Assembly: GCA_030760725.1 (NCBI GenBank)
Contig: JASWHV010000010.1
Span: forward strand, 33,423,760 to 33,487,759
Direction: 5' to 3'
Origin: Neostapfia colusana
Lineage: Eukaryota > Streptophyta > Magnoliopsida > Poales > Poaceae
DNA: 64,000 nt
Shown here piece after piece: positions 20,717-30,093 of the stretch (its first letter is position 1; each line of letters opens with the position of its first letter). The translations under genes and the position numbers were made by a program. The notes below the pieces were generated by a model that saw only the letters and a program-made list of their open reading frames with translations, made no database searches and was not told the DNA's origin.

Positions 20717-22292
20717 TGTACTCCTTCAACATGGTTCAGATCCGCCCGTTCGGTCGCTTGCGGGGCTGACTCAAACTCGACACGGATACCGTGTTCGTTT
20801 GTCAATTGCACGCTTCTCTCAGCGCATTGGATTACTCCATTGTGCTTGCTTAACCAGTCCATTCCGAGTATGATGTCAATTCCGTGGGAGTCCAAGACAA
20901 TAAGGTTGGCAAGGAAGTCTACCCCCCTTATTTTAAGGCTTACCTTAGGACATACTATACTAGTCCTCATTTCTCCTCCGGGAGAATTAACTAACATAGC
21001 ACATTCTAGGTGGGATACGGGTAGATGATGTTTGGCAACATATTTGGATGATATGAAGGAATGCGATGCTCCGGAATCAAATAAAATGGTGGCCGGGTTG
21101 GAGTTGGCAAGGAACATACCAATTGCGACGTCCTCAGCCTGTTGTGCTTCCTCAGCAGTGACATGGTTAACGTGGCCACGAGCATAGTTCTGCGGTCCTC
21201 GGTTCCCTTGGTTGTCCCCTCCGTTTGGTCGCTGATTCTGCTTGGGCACGTTACCTTGCTGTCCAGGGCCTCTCTTCGGGCACTGGTTAGCGAAGTGGCC
21301 TACTTTCCCGCATGCAAAGCATGCCCTGTTGCCTACGGCAGCAGGTACGTTGGGGCGGGGGTTTTGAACAGGAGCGCCCTTGTTAGGCCGGGGCGCAGGA
21401 GGCATGGGCACACGAGGTGCCGGTGCAACGAGCCGTTGCTGTGGTGGCTGACCAGGGCGGTACGTAGGAGTGGTCGATCCATACTGCGGTGCAGGGGGCA
21501 TGTATCTAGGTCGTATGTTGCTCCCTTGGGGCTGGTATGGGATCTTCCTTTTGCACTCGCGCTCGATCTCTCGGATCTTGTTTTCCACCACAATAGCCTT
21601 ATCAACCAGCTTCTGGAAGCTTACGTAGTCATTGTTGAGGAGCTGAACCTGGATCTCATTGTTCAACCCTCTCATGAACAGGTACTGCTTCCTCTGATCT
21701 GAGTTGACATCTTCGGGGCATACCGGGACAGTTGGATGAACTTGTTGAGGTATTCGTTCACACTTTTCTGCCCTTGGCGGAGACCTTCATACTCCTGCCT
21801 CTTGAGCATCATTACGCCAACAGGGATGTAGTGGGAGCGGAAATTTTCCTTGAACTCAGTCCAAGTGATTGTCTCTGGGTTGGCATGGGCATTGCTCAAG
21901 GCATCCCACCACTCAGCAGCTGCTCCCATCAGTTGGTGTGACGCAAAGAGAACCTTCTCTCGGTCGTTGCACTGAACAATGGCAAGCTTCTTCTCCATGG
22001 ATTTCAACCAATCATCGGCCTCCATTGGATCGCTTGCTTGAGCAAAGGTGGGTGGTCGAGTCCTCATGAACTCTCCCAACCTGTTATGAGCCGGTGGTGG
22101 TGGTGGCGGTGGTGCCGGAACGGGGTGTTGGTTGGCCTGCAACTGACCCAAACTTTGGATCATGGTTTGCATAAGCTGGTTTTGCATGGCCATCAACCTT
22201 TCTAGGTTGTTTTCGCCAGCTCCGGGGTTGGCAGGAACTTCCTCGTGGTCATCTTCCTGGACGTTCCTTCGGCTGGCGTTTCCTCTCACCAT
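20717..22292 (-). pseudogene. gag: Chromovirus C gag-protease, frameshifted
   Basis: It starts MVRGNASRRNVQ at 22292 (ATG). The gag core (EWWDALSNAHANPETITW, RSHYIPVGVMML) is in the first frame. Near 21716 one G appears lost inside the run TATGCCCCGAAGATG, and the protein continues in the next frame (MRGLNNEIQVQLL). A CCHC knuckle (CFACGKVGHFANQC) is near 21310. The protease has FDSGASHSFIS and ILGMDWLSKHNG. A second single-base loss near 20718 ends the frame where D reads GVALDNIPVVQ. Both defects are 1-bp deletions in otherwise well-kept sequence. Confidence 0.85.
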
Positions 22293-22705
22293 CTGTGAGA
22301 TAGAAGGTTAGAAGGTTAGGTAGGTCCTTTTAACTATATGCATCAAGGTGAGTTGGACTATATATATATTAGCCCTTTATGACGATGTGAGCAAGTGCCG
22401 AAACATCTCACATCTCCTTCTTCTTATGTGTGGATATGGACAACGTTTTTGAGACGTCCCACCACTCACACTAAGCACATATTCACAAATAATCATCACA
22501 AGGGCCCACTCAACTCCTATTCAAGGATGGTTCCCTATGCCAAGGTGGTTTCAAAGCCAATCTAAGTTATTCACCCTAGGATGATTCCCTTGGTCAGTGT
22601 GGCTTAGCTACCTATGACTTCTATTCAGGGGCGTAACTTGCTGTCCACCCGTGGCTCTAATATCAATCTAAGGCTTCTATCTTAGGCGTGTAACCTACTG
22701 TCAAC
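22293..22705 (-). other. 5' leader of element C
   Basis: 413 bp between the primer site and the gag ATG. It has no open gene. It contains two near-copies of GGCGTAACTTGCTGTCCACCCGTGGCTCT (22633 and 22687), so part of the primer-site surroundings is duplicated. Confidence 0.6.
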
Positions 22706-22722
22706 CCGTGGCTCTGATACCA
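22706..22722 (-). other. Primer binding site of element C (tRNA-iMet)
   Basis: The minus strand reads TTGGTATCAGAGCCACG 3 bp after the 5' LTR end. TGGTATCAGAGC is the complement of the 3' end of plant initiator tRNA-Met, the usual Ty3/gypsy primer. Confidence 0.9.
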
Positions 22723-24864
22723 ATCTGTGACGCCCTCAATTCTGTGGAAAACCACGGAACCGAGAACTAATGCATATGTGTGCCCAGGATGTTCATCACA
22801 CATACACATACGTTCCACAAACTGAATTCAGATTATATATTACCACGAATAACAGAGTTTATTACAGCACCTCATGAGTCGTGGACTCATGCTCGGAAGT
22901 CATTATTTCTACGCAGCGGAAATCTTATTTAAATGCGGAAGCAAAAACTAATGCGGAAGAAAAACTAAGCAGAAGTGGCTCCATCTCTACTCCCTCCACA
23001 GACAAGGTTGAGAACAGATCACACGCCATAATGCTCTACTCGGTCTTCATAGTAGTCTTCTCTTGCTGTTGATGAGGAAATAATAATGCAAGTTTGAGTA
23101 CAATGATGTACTCAGCAAGTGCGGGAATAACACATGACATGCAGCTCATAAACAAGGTAGTTATAAAAGGCTTATTTGCAGAAAAGCAGATTTATAAAAC
23201 TCTGATAAAACAGCAACTTAACTTTAGATGAATGTATTCCCAGCATGTATGAAATTACCAACATACCTCCATCACTTCCCGTGTTCCATCCAAACATTAA
23301 CCAATGTTTTACACATACTCACGAATACCTCCTCGTATTCGCTACCATCTCACCTCATGAAACAACCTTGTTTCACACCGAGACCAATCTCATATCATGA
23401 CCCACCAGTCATGCAACCCTTTCATCATCCAGACTTAACAATTCCAAACCATAACCAAAAACCATAACCAAGAACCTTCCCAATAACCATTCCGGTAACC
23501 ATCCCATCTAATCATGGCAGTTTAGCCAGGTGCTCATGACCGTAAGCTCGGCTATCATGATAGTTTTAATAACTCTGCAGAGTTTGCACCTCTTTACCCA
23601 CAAGTTTGTGATTTCGTCACCCGTCGGCGACTGTAGAACCTCCATTATACCAGTACACAACCGTCGGTGTATGGTCAATAGATCACAAAATAGCCTTTAC
23701 AAAGGGGTTACTAGATGTATGGACTCACTAAGGTTTCACCGGCAGGCTAGAATCTCCAATTCTCCCACCCACGGGCCCCCTCTTGTGCCATGCAGTTCCC
23801 AGGGCAGTCCTCACTCGACTCCCATTCCCCGCGCCTTCCACAGTCCATAACACTCTAGCAACTTACCTAATTACTCAGCTAAGCCGCACCCATATTAGCC
23901 TTGTGGTGGCACTGTTATCCTGGCATGTGCATGCATGAACCGGTCCTTAGATCTACGGCAAGCAAAACCACCATCTCATGCTACCTCATTCACAAACCCA
24001 GGCTTGCCTAGATCTCCCTCCGATCCATGTTCATTAACATTATCAGTTCCTCATCATCATTACGAGTGCAGTTAGCTAGACACATCTATCTCGCTTCCCA
24101 ACCCCATGGACTCAGCGAAGCATAAAGCAAAAACCATACCCGACTCATATACTTCCCAGGCGACAAGGGTGGTTTAATCAGAACTAGTAAACTCCTATAA
24201 AAAGGGTTTCCCATCATGTTTGACTCAGCACACACACCTTTTCGCAAAACAAAATAGTTTTACCCAAAACATAGGATCAACATGGTCAAGGAGCACTTGC
24301 CTTGTTCTTGCGGTTCCGGTTGTTCTTGATTCTCAAAACCTTGTTGCTGCAGCTCGTCGTAGACAGCTTCCTGAGTTTGTTCTGCTATGTAGGATTCACG
24401 TGCATACAAGATTCACAGCAATCAATATCATGCACAAAACCCTAAACTAGATGCGATGATGCACATGCATGCTATCCTATGATTAGTTTCATTAGATTGA
24501 TCTGTGCGTGTTTTTGCATGGCTTGCATGGTCAGAGATGTTCGGATCAAAGGTGGTCGTGGCGATGATCTTGTTTTTAGATCAAACTGATCATCGAGTGA
24601 TCTGTCCACGAAAAGGCTTCTGTTCGAAAGGAATCGAAGAACAGATGCAAAGAGATTGACAACATGATGTCGTAAGGTGGTATTGAAGTCCTACCTCACG
24701 TTTTTCTTGACTTCGAGGTCCTCCTCAGACCGTTTGGTTCGTCTCCGATGATCTCCCTTGTTGCACTTCAGCGATGGTTTGCTCGGCGAGTTAGGGCTAG
24801 GCTCTAAGTCGTCGGCTCAGGATTTGAAAGAGAAGTTTGTGGTTTCGTCCAGAGGTTTTGGGTT

Positions 24865-24873
24865 CTATTTATA
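24865..24873 (-). promoter_or_regulatory. TATA box of the C 5' LTR
   Basis: The minus strand reads CCCGATTATAAATAGAACCC. The same context is present in the left LTR near 16935 and in D near 59843. Confidence 0.75.
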
Positions 24874-25064
24874 ATCGGGAAGAGAAGAGTCCTAATCTGG
24901 TTGGATCCTGAATAAGAGTCTTATTCAGATCTTTGTTGGATCCTAACGTCTTATCTTTGGTAACATCGTGGAATTTAGATCGGTTTATGTTGCGTACCGG
25001 TATCTTTAAGCGTAAAAACCGCTCCAGAACTCGCTACCTCCGTGATGATGAGCTCCGGAAGCTC

Positions 25065-25565
25065 CACGTGTTCTCCGGGCCTGGTATCTCCTCATCCGCA
25101 GAGACGAGCTCCGGTTGTGCCGCGTGTCAATCGATCGAGACCTCCCTCTTCTTCGGAGACGAGCTCCGCGCACGCCACGTGTGGGTGCCGGTCTTTCCGC
25201 CTTTCCTTCCCTCAGGGACATGCCCCGAGGTCAACACGTGTCCAGCAGCGACGGACCTCCGGAGATAAGCTCCGGTGGCGACACGTGTTAAATAGATCCG
25301 GACTTCTCGGAGATGGGTTCCGAGATTAACACGTATCCCATGCGACTGGTCCCCTGACTTCCGCGAGGACTAGCTCCGAAGGTGACATGTGTCCCATGAA
25401 AAATGCCTTTGCTTCTTCCGCAGAGGCTAGCTCCACGGGCAACACGCGTCCCACAGGGTCGGACCTCTTTCCAATTGCGGAGGTGACCCCCGAGCCTGCC
25501 ACGTATCCTGTTTAGCGTCGGACCTCTCCCTATCTCTCGGGAATGAGTTCCGAACACGCCACGTG
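25065..25565 (-). promoter_or_regulatory. Ten-unit G-box array in C 5' LTR (U3)
   Basis: Plus-strand cores start at 25065 CACGTG, 25121 CGCGTG, 25176 CACGTG, 25235 CACGTG, 25282 CACGTG, 25330 CACGTA, 25386 CATGTG, 25443 CACGCG, 25500 CACGTA and 25560 CACGTG. Spacings are 56, 55, 59, 47, 48, 56, 57, 57 and 60 bp. Each unit has GAGCTCCG or TAGCTCCG upstream and often GGACCTC downstream, as in the unrelated Tat LTRs. The array lies 190-700 bp upstream of the TATA box in the direction of transcription. Confidence 0.75.
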
Positions 25566-25722
25566 GTCTACTGGTCGTGGAAGTTGCCTTCGGCGCTCTC
25601 AGAGAGCTTTTACTGGCTATCCTTTTGATATTTGTTTCTGTTCCCTCTTTTCTAAAAATGTTTTTCTTCTTCATAATACATGAAACATATGCTGACACCC
25701 GGGATGAGGGTGTCACAGGGGG

Positions 25723-26044
25723 AGCTAGACGTATGATGAACATACAGAGATAGTGCGATCATAAAAATTAATGCATAATTTAAATGAGCGCATGAGAGGG
25801 AGCTAAGTAGAACAGGTCTCTGTATTCGTGCCCATAGGTGGAATTCTGGCTGTACATGGGGGCAATGTTCCGCCTCGTCTACAAGGGAAGCAAGACTCTA
25901 AGCGCTTAGGGTTGGAACCAGGCTAAACTGGACGTAGTCCTGTACCGTCCCTTGAGACTTAGCTACCCCAAGCTCTGTTCCTAAGTTCTATGGGGTCTAT
26001 TACAGAAGTGAATAACCCTGTTCTACCGATGCTCAGTAAGTAGG
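25723..26044 (-). other. Post-pol region of B, right of element C
   Basis: No gene. Read on the minus strand it matches the sequence after pol of A (9170-9420): GGACTACGTCCAGTTTAGCCTGGTTCC and the ATTTAAATTATGCATT stretch. It continues the sequence broken at 14849. Confidence 0.7.
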
Positions 26045-26360
26045 ACTTACAGTGTTGCTTCATGGCAAGGATTTTTTTGGGAATGGATCCCACTCTCGGT
26101 TGAAAGGCATGCGTACCTGGGGCGGCAGCTTTCATGATCCGGAAGGGACCTTCCCTGCTGGGGGAGAGCTTATGGGTCCTTCTTGGAATATAGCGTGCCG
26201 CTTCACCAGGTTGCCCTCTTGCGGGCCCCCGTCGCGTTTGGTTCTTTGGCGGTAGTGCTTAGAGCATTAGCCGAGACCGTGCGTTGTGGGGTGTTCCCTG
26301 CAAGCCGAGTCTTGTCGAAGTTGTTATCGTCACGCTGGATCAGGCCCTGCATGGCTTCTC
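26045..26360 (-). pseudogene. Integrase C-terminal remnant of element B
   Basis: Nucleotide similarity to the last roughly 100 codons of Tat pol (compare 60-380). Recognisable parts are the GGAAGGTCCCTTCCGGATCATGAAAG stretch, equivalent to EGPFRVAKV, and the segment matching QDNLRREDIDLVDEARLH. The frame is broken in several places. All upstream pol is absent. Confidence 0.7.
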
Positions 26361-26538
26361 TCGCGGGCCCCCGGGGAGTTCTCCCCTTCTGGCTAAGGCC
26401 TTCAAGGGGTAGGTGGACCCGGGCTCGCCTTGGATGACCTAAGGCGTCTTCCCCTTCTGGCAAGGCCTTCAAGGGGTTGACGGACCTTAGGCGGCCCCCG
26501 AGAGGTATGTTCGAGGCACGGAGGCGTGCCGTAGCTGG
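26361..26538 (-). repeat. Deletion junction in B with a direct repeat
   Basis: Between the INT remnant and the gag 3' end lie two copies of CCCCTTCTGG(CT)AAGGCCTTCAAGGGGT, at 26383-26410 and 26451-26477, 68 bp apart. Each can fold as a hairpin (CCCCTT...AAGGGG). This is where about 4 kb of PR-RT-RNH-INT is missing. Confidence 0.6.
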
Positions 26539-28287
26539 CTAACGCCTTGGCCCGTCACCGTTGGAACTGGAGTCCTCACCGTCATGCACTGTCTTTATGA
26601 CACGCTGAGGCTCCTGGAACCCCACCTGTTGGGCAGCGGTGACTGGGGCATCAGCCTTCTGTTTGCCATCCCTCTGAGGGTAGGGCGGTGCTTCAGCCCT
26701 CTGCTGTATTCCATTGCGGAAGCGCTCTGCGAGCCTCTGGATCTCCCAGCACTCGGCAGAAGTATGGTTGCAGGTGCCATGCACGGGGCATAGCCCGCCT
26801 TGGCCACTGTCTGGGGCCGGTGATTGCCGCTGCCTCTTGTCGGGGCGTGGCCCCGGAGCTCCACTGGTTGTCGCAGCTGTGGTGACGGGGGCCGTGAATG
26901 GTGACTTCATCTTCCCACTCCCCCGGTTCTTGGTCTTCTTGCCACCCCCATAGGCAGCAGCACCGGACCCGGGCTGCCCTCCTGACTCGGAGGTCAGCAG
27001 TGCATGCCAGTTCCGCCCTTCAGCCGCTCTGGCGCACTTGTCCGCCAGGCTAAAGAGCTCCGAGACGTCGCGGACCTCTCTGGTCGCGAGCTTCTCAAGC
27101 ATTTTCTCATCCCGGACACCCTGTCGGAACGCCACCACCACAGATGCGCTTTGGATATGTGGGATGGTGTTGCGCATCTGAGAGAACCGCTGGATGAAAG
27201 AGCGCAGCGACTCCCCAGGTTGTTGTTTGACGGCGTGGAGGTCGAGCTCCGTGCCGGGACGGGTGTAGGAGCTGCCGAAGTTGGCGACGAACTGCTGGCA
27301 GAGCTCACCCCAGGAGGTTATGGACCCCTGAGGTAGATTCATGAGCCAGGACCGGGCTGGGCCGGTCAAGGCGACGGGGAAGTAGTTGGCCATGACAGCC
27401 TCGTCGCCTCCTGCAGCAAGTACGGCGGTGGAGTAGATCTGGAGGAACTCCGCTGGGTTGACGCTACCGTCGTACTTCACGGGCAAGTGTGGGCGAAACT
27501 TGCGCGGCCACCTTGCGAAGCGAAGGTGGGGTGCGAGGGCCGCACATCCTGCACCTGCTGCTGCAGGTGCTGGCACTGCGAACAGGTGGTTCGCACCTGG
27601 CACCGCGTATCCCGGCATAGGCAAGGCTGCACCATAGACCGGGGCCACTACTTGCGGTGCATATGGTGGTGGCATATGTTGCGCAGCATATGCCTGAGGC
27701 GGGGCTTGCATGGCGAAGGCCTGCCCTTCTGGTTGCGTCGAGGCCGACGACATGCTGTCGCCTGCCTCACGGTTGCGACGCCCTTCTCGACGTCGCTCGA
27801 GGTACACCCGGGCGTCCTGCCCCAAGTGGCACCGTTCCAGTTCCCTTCGCAGGTCCGTCGACAGGAGCCTGGAGGAGCTGGAATCCGCCGTTAGCCCGTC
27901 AACCGTGGGTGTGCGCGTCAGCGACACAGCCGGTTGCCCTGGGCGCCGTCCTCGCCGAAACCGAGGGTTCGCGGCGGCGACGACGAGCCGGTCCACCTCG
28001 CGGACCCATTGCTGGGTCGCTGAATGGGGCGCATCCCCCGGAGGTGGGTTGCGCAGCAGCGCCTTTGCTGCAGCTAGCGCACCTCCATGGTGTACGCTCA
28101 GCGCTGCAGAAGACCTCACACTGGTCGGGGCCTGCATAGCCGGAGTCGGCATTGCCGGAGTCGGCTGCTGGCTACCCGCTTGTGCCGACACACTCCGTCC
28201 TGAGTGCGTCGACATGTACTCCCCGCTGGTCACTGTTCGCCGTGAATGCGGAGGGGGAGAGTTTGCCGCTGAAGGGAGCTTGGTCAT
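26539..28287 (-). CDS. gag: Intact gag of element B
   Basis: 582 codons, from ATG at 28287 (MTKLPSAANSPPP), 58 nt after the LTR, to a stop at 26539. The N-terminal third is Ala/Pro/Ser-rich with conserved blocks (TQQWVREVDRLVVAAANPRF and CHLGQDARVYLERRR). The capsid-like core follows (RKFRPHLPVKYDGSVNPAEF, ANYFPVALTGPARSWLMNL, TRPGTELDLHAVKQQPGESL). The zinc knuckle is CPVHGTCNHTSAEC. The protein ends shortly before the gag-PR boundary, at the deletion, with DGPRR. Other Tat gag copies here (A, G, H) carry stops or frameshifts; this one does not. It would form capsids and package RNA. Confidence 0.9.
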   Translation of the reverse strand: MTKLPSAANSPPPHSRRTVTSGEYMSTHSGRSVSAQAGSQQPTPAMPTPAMQAPTSVRSSAALSVHHGGALAAAKALLRNPPPGDAPHSATQQWVREVDRLVVAAANPRFRRGRRPGQPAVSLTRTPTVDGLTADSSSSRLLSTDLRRELERCHLGQDARVYLERRREGRRNREAGDSMSSASTQPEGQAFAMQAPPQAYAAQHMPPPYAPQVVAPVYGAALPMPGYAVPGANHLFAVPAPAAAGAGCAALAPHLRFARWPRKFRPHLPVKYDGSVNPAEFLQIYSTAVLAAGGDEAVMANYFPVALTGPARSWLMNLPQGSITSWGELCQQFVANFGSSYTRPGTELDLHAVKQQPGESLRSFIQRFSQMRNTIPHIQSASVVVAFRQGVRDEKMLEKLATREVRDVSELFSLADKCARAAEGRNWHALLTSESGGQPGSGAAAYGGGKKTKNRGSGKMKSPFTAPVTTAATTSGAPGPRPDKRQRQSPAPDSGQGGLCPVHGTCNHTSAECWEIQRLAERFRNGIQQRAEAPPYPQRDGKQKADAPVTAAQQVGFQEPQRVIKTVHDGEDSSSNGDGPRR

Positions 28288-28320
28288 CTTCGTCGGCGGA
28301 AACTCGTCGCGCTAGGGGAA

Positions 28321-28345
28321 AAGCGCCCCTACCTGGCACGCCAAA
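28321..28345 (-). other. Primer binding site of element B
   Basis: The minus strand reads TTTGGCGTGCCAGGTAGGGG directly after the LTR end CGACA. It is the same type as A, G and H. Confidence 0.75.
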
Positions 28346-29443
28346 TGTCGAAGTGTTCGGTCGACACTTCCCCCGGGCCTGCACTGGGCAGCCCGCGGAG
28401 GTTCTTTTTTCGGAGGGGCTAGTTCCTAGCGGAGAGCTTGCGCAGATGGACGAGTTAGTGAGAGCTTGACACGGGGAGTTTTACGTGGTTCAGGCCGCCG
28501 GAGCGTAAAACCCTACGTCCACGGCGAGCTATGGAGCTCGCTGTATTGCTTGCTGCTCAGGGCCGGGGGCCTGAGCTTGGGGGTGAGTTACAGCTTGAGA
28601 GTGTATGGCTAGCGTATGAGTTGCAAAATGCAAACCCTTGCTATCGACGCCTACCCGAGCCTTTATAGTCCAAAACTTGGGCGGCTTACAAGGGGTGCCG
28701 GGACCCGACAGGTGGTCCCGGGAAGATTTTCTATTATCTACCGTATCTGTAGTTACGCCGGTAGTTGCCTCTGGTCGAAGGCTTCTGAGTCTTCATCTTC
28801 CCGCCCTGCCCATGCCGCATGCTAGTTGTAGTGGTTGATGATGGTGCAGGCGGCATGGGATGTCTCTTCGCGGCGTTTATTAGCTGGCAGGTTCTGACAC
28901 CGCGCGCCAGTCTGCGATGCGACTGGGCGCAACGGCACCTGACAGACGCGTGCTCCGCGTTTCCGCGTCTTGGGAAGACGCGGGCCTTGAATACCTTGTA
29001 CGGGCAAGGTGTGGGGCGCCTTTACGCCCGCTGCCTACCGCTCGGGGGCAGACAGCACCGTTCTTCTAGCCACGTGGCGGGTCCGGAGCTCTCCTCTGAG
29101 GAGAGGGAGGTCCGGCCCTGCTGGACGCGTGGCGCCTTCGGACCTCTCTCCCGTGGAGGGGGAGGTCCGGCTTCTGTATGCCACGTGGCGGGCCCGGGGC
29201 TCTCCTCTGAGGAGAGGGAGGTCCGGCCCCGCTGGACGCGTGGCGTCTTCGGACCTCTCTCCCGCGGAGGGGGAGGTACGGCTTCTGTATGCCACGTGGC
29301 CGGCCCGGAGCTCTCCTCTGAGAAGAGGGAGGTCCGGCCCTGCCGGACGCGTGGCGCCTTCGGAGCTCTCCCTGCGGAGAAGGGCGAGTACCTTAGGCAT
29401 TTTACCCTGTGCGCTGGGGTACCCCATATCTCAGGTACCGACA
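28346..29443 (-). repeat. 5' LTR of element B
   Basis: 1098 bp, close match to 10498-11597. G-box cores start at 29071, 29126 and further to about 29348, at 55-56-bp spacing. Its U3 end faces the 3' LTR of A across 650 bp. Confidence 0.92.
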
Positions 29444-29448
29444 GCGGT

Positions 29449-30093
29449 GTTCTTGGAGACCCTGCCGCCTGGGATTCTCTACGATGCTACAGAGGTTCCT
29501 TTGAAGACTCCACCACCCTCAGGGGCAGGGCAGGCAGGCTCCCTGAGTCCCAGGCTTGGTGCAGACGCAACCGCTGGAGGGAACCGAGAGCAATTCTTCC
29601 CCCATAAGGCGGGTTAAGAGCCATGGAAGAAGACAAGACTGCAGGGACCTGAGGGAGGCGCAGGGGCTGGAAGCCTTATAAGAGGAATGTACCCACATGG
29701 AGGTTTCATTTAACACCTTCCCGGGTGCAATCCCAAGCGATTCGGAACTCTTCGGATACCCCGTGTCGGTGATCGCTTCGGTTCCTAAACCGAGTGCCGA
29801 TGACGGATGGGCCCAAGCCGCCTAACTGAAGCGGTGGGGGCAAGGAGCCAGTCTCTTGAGAAGATGAGCCGGCAAGGCACTTCGCCGGTTCCCGAAGAAA
29901 GTGCCACAACATGCAGAAGTGGCAGTCTTGGGAACCGCCGCAGTAAAAGCAACCATCAAGTGAGCGCACGCTCCCACGATCCCGTGGCCGTTCGTGCTCC
30001 GGCAGCGGTCAATTCGGGAAAGTGCACGGATCGGAAGTGACAGAGGTCCCACCTCGGGCTCGCTATCTCCCCCGAGATGGGCCCGGGGGCCAC
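29449..30093 (+). other. 3' part of A: antisense-ORF remnant and polypurine tract
   Basis: Directly continues A after the B target duplication. On the minus strand an ATG at 29620-29622 (CCATGGCTCTTAACCCG) corresponds to the start of B's antisense ORF, but the frame is scrambled and stops early. 29700-30060 matches 11620-12010 of B inverted, i.e. the antisense ORF's leader. 30077-30093 is the PPT (GATGGGCCCGGGGGCCAC). Confidence 0.7.

Larger units (their letters stand above)
14855..25717 (-). mobile_element. Tekay/Del-like chromovirus C, full length
   Basis: LTRs 14855-17782 and 22726-25717 begin TGTGACACCC and end GGCGTCACA on the element strand. They are bounded by the target duplication ggggg (14850-14854 and 25718-25722). 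Internal order on the minus strand: iMet primer site, leader, gag, PR, RT, RNH, INT, chromodomain-like tail, PPT. Two 1-bp frameshifts break gag and the PR-RT junction. The LTRs are nearly identical apart from two small deletions (about 66 bp together) in the left one near 15090-15110, so insertion is recent. The nesting shows it is younger than B, which is younger than A. Confidence 0.95.
22726..25717 (-). repeat. 5' LTR of element C
   Basis: 2992 bp, TGTGACACCC...GGCGTCACA on the minus strand. The TATA box TATAAATAG is at 24865-24873 (minus). The G-box array is upstream of it, at 25065-25565. Confidence 0.95.
10498..29443 (-). mobile_element. Non-autonomous Tat element B (gag plus antisense ORF, pol deleted)
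   Basis: LTRs at 10498-11597 (3') and 28346-29443 (5') are bounded by a perfect 5-bp target duplication gcggt at 10493-10497 and 29444-29448. Minus-strand order: LTR, primer site, intact gag, a deletion of PR-RT-RNH and most of INT, post-pol region, antisense ORF (plus strand), PPT, LTR. Chromovirus C is nested inside. Without C, B is about 8.1 kb. It retains the cis signals and the gag and antisense-ORF genes but cannot encode RT or IN, so movement would need a helper such as A's family. Confidence 0.92.

Noticed and set aside
22293..22725. A host gene fragment in the leader of C
   Set aside because: The sequence is AT-rich, has no open frame of note, and is bounded by the primer site and the gag ATG as a normal leader.
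25065..25565. Regularly spaced repeats as a possible CRISPR array
   Set aside because: Units are diverged throughout with no unique spacers, lie in an LTR of a plant retrotransposon, and have no cas genes.
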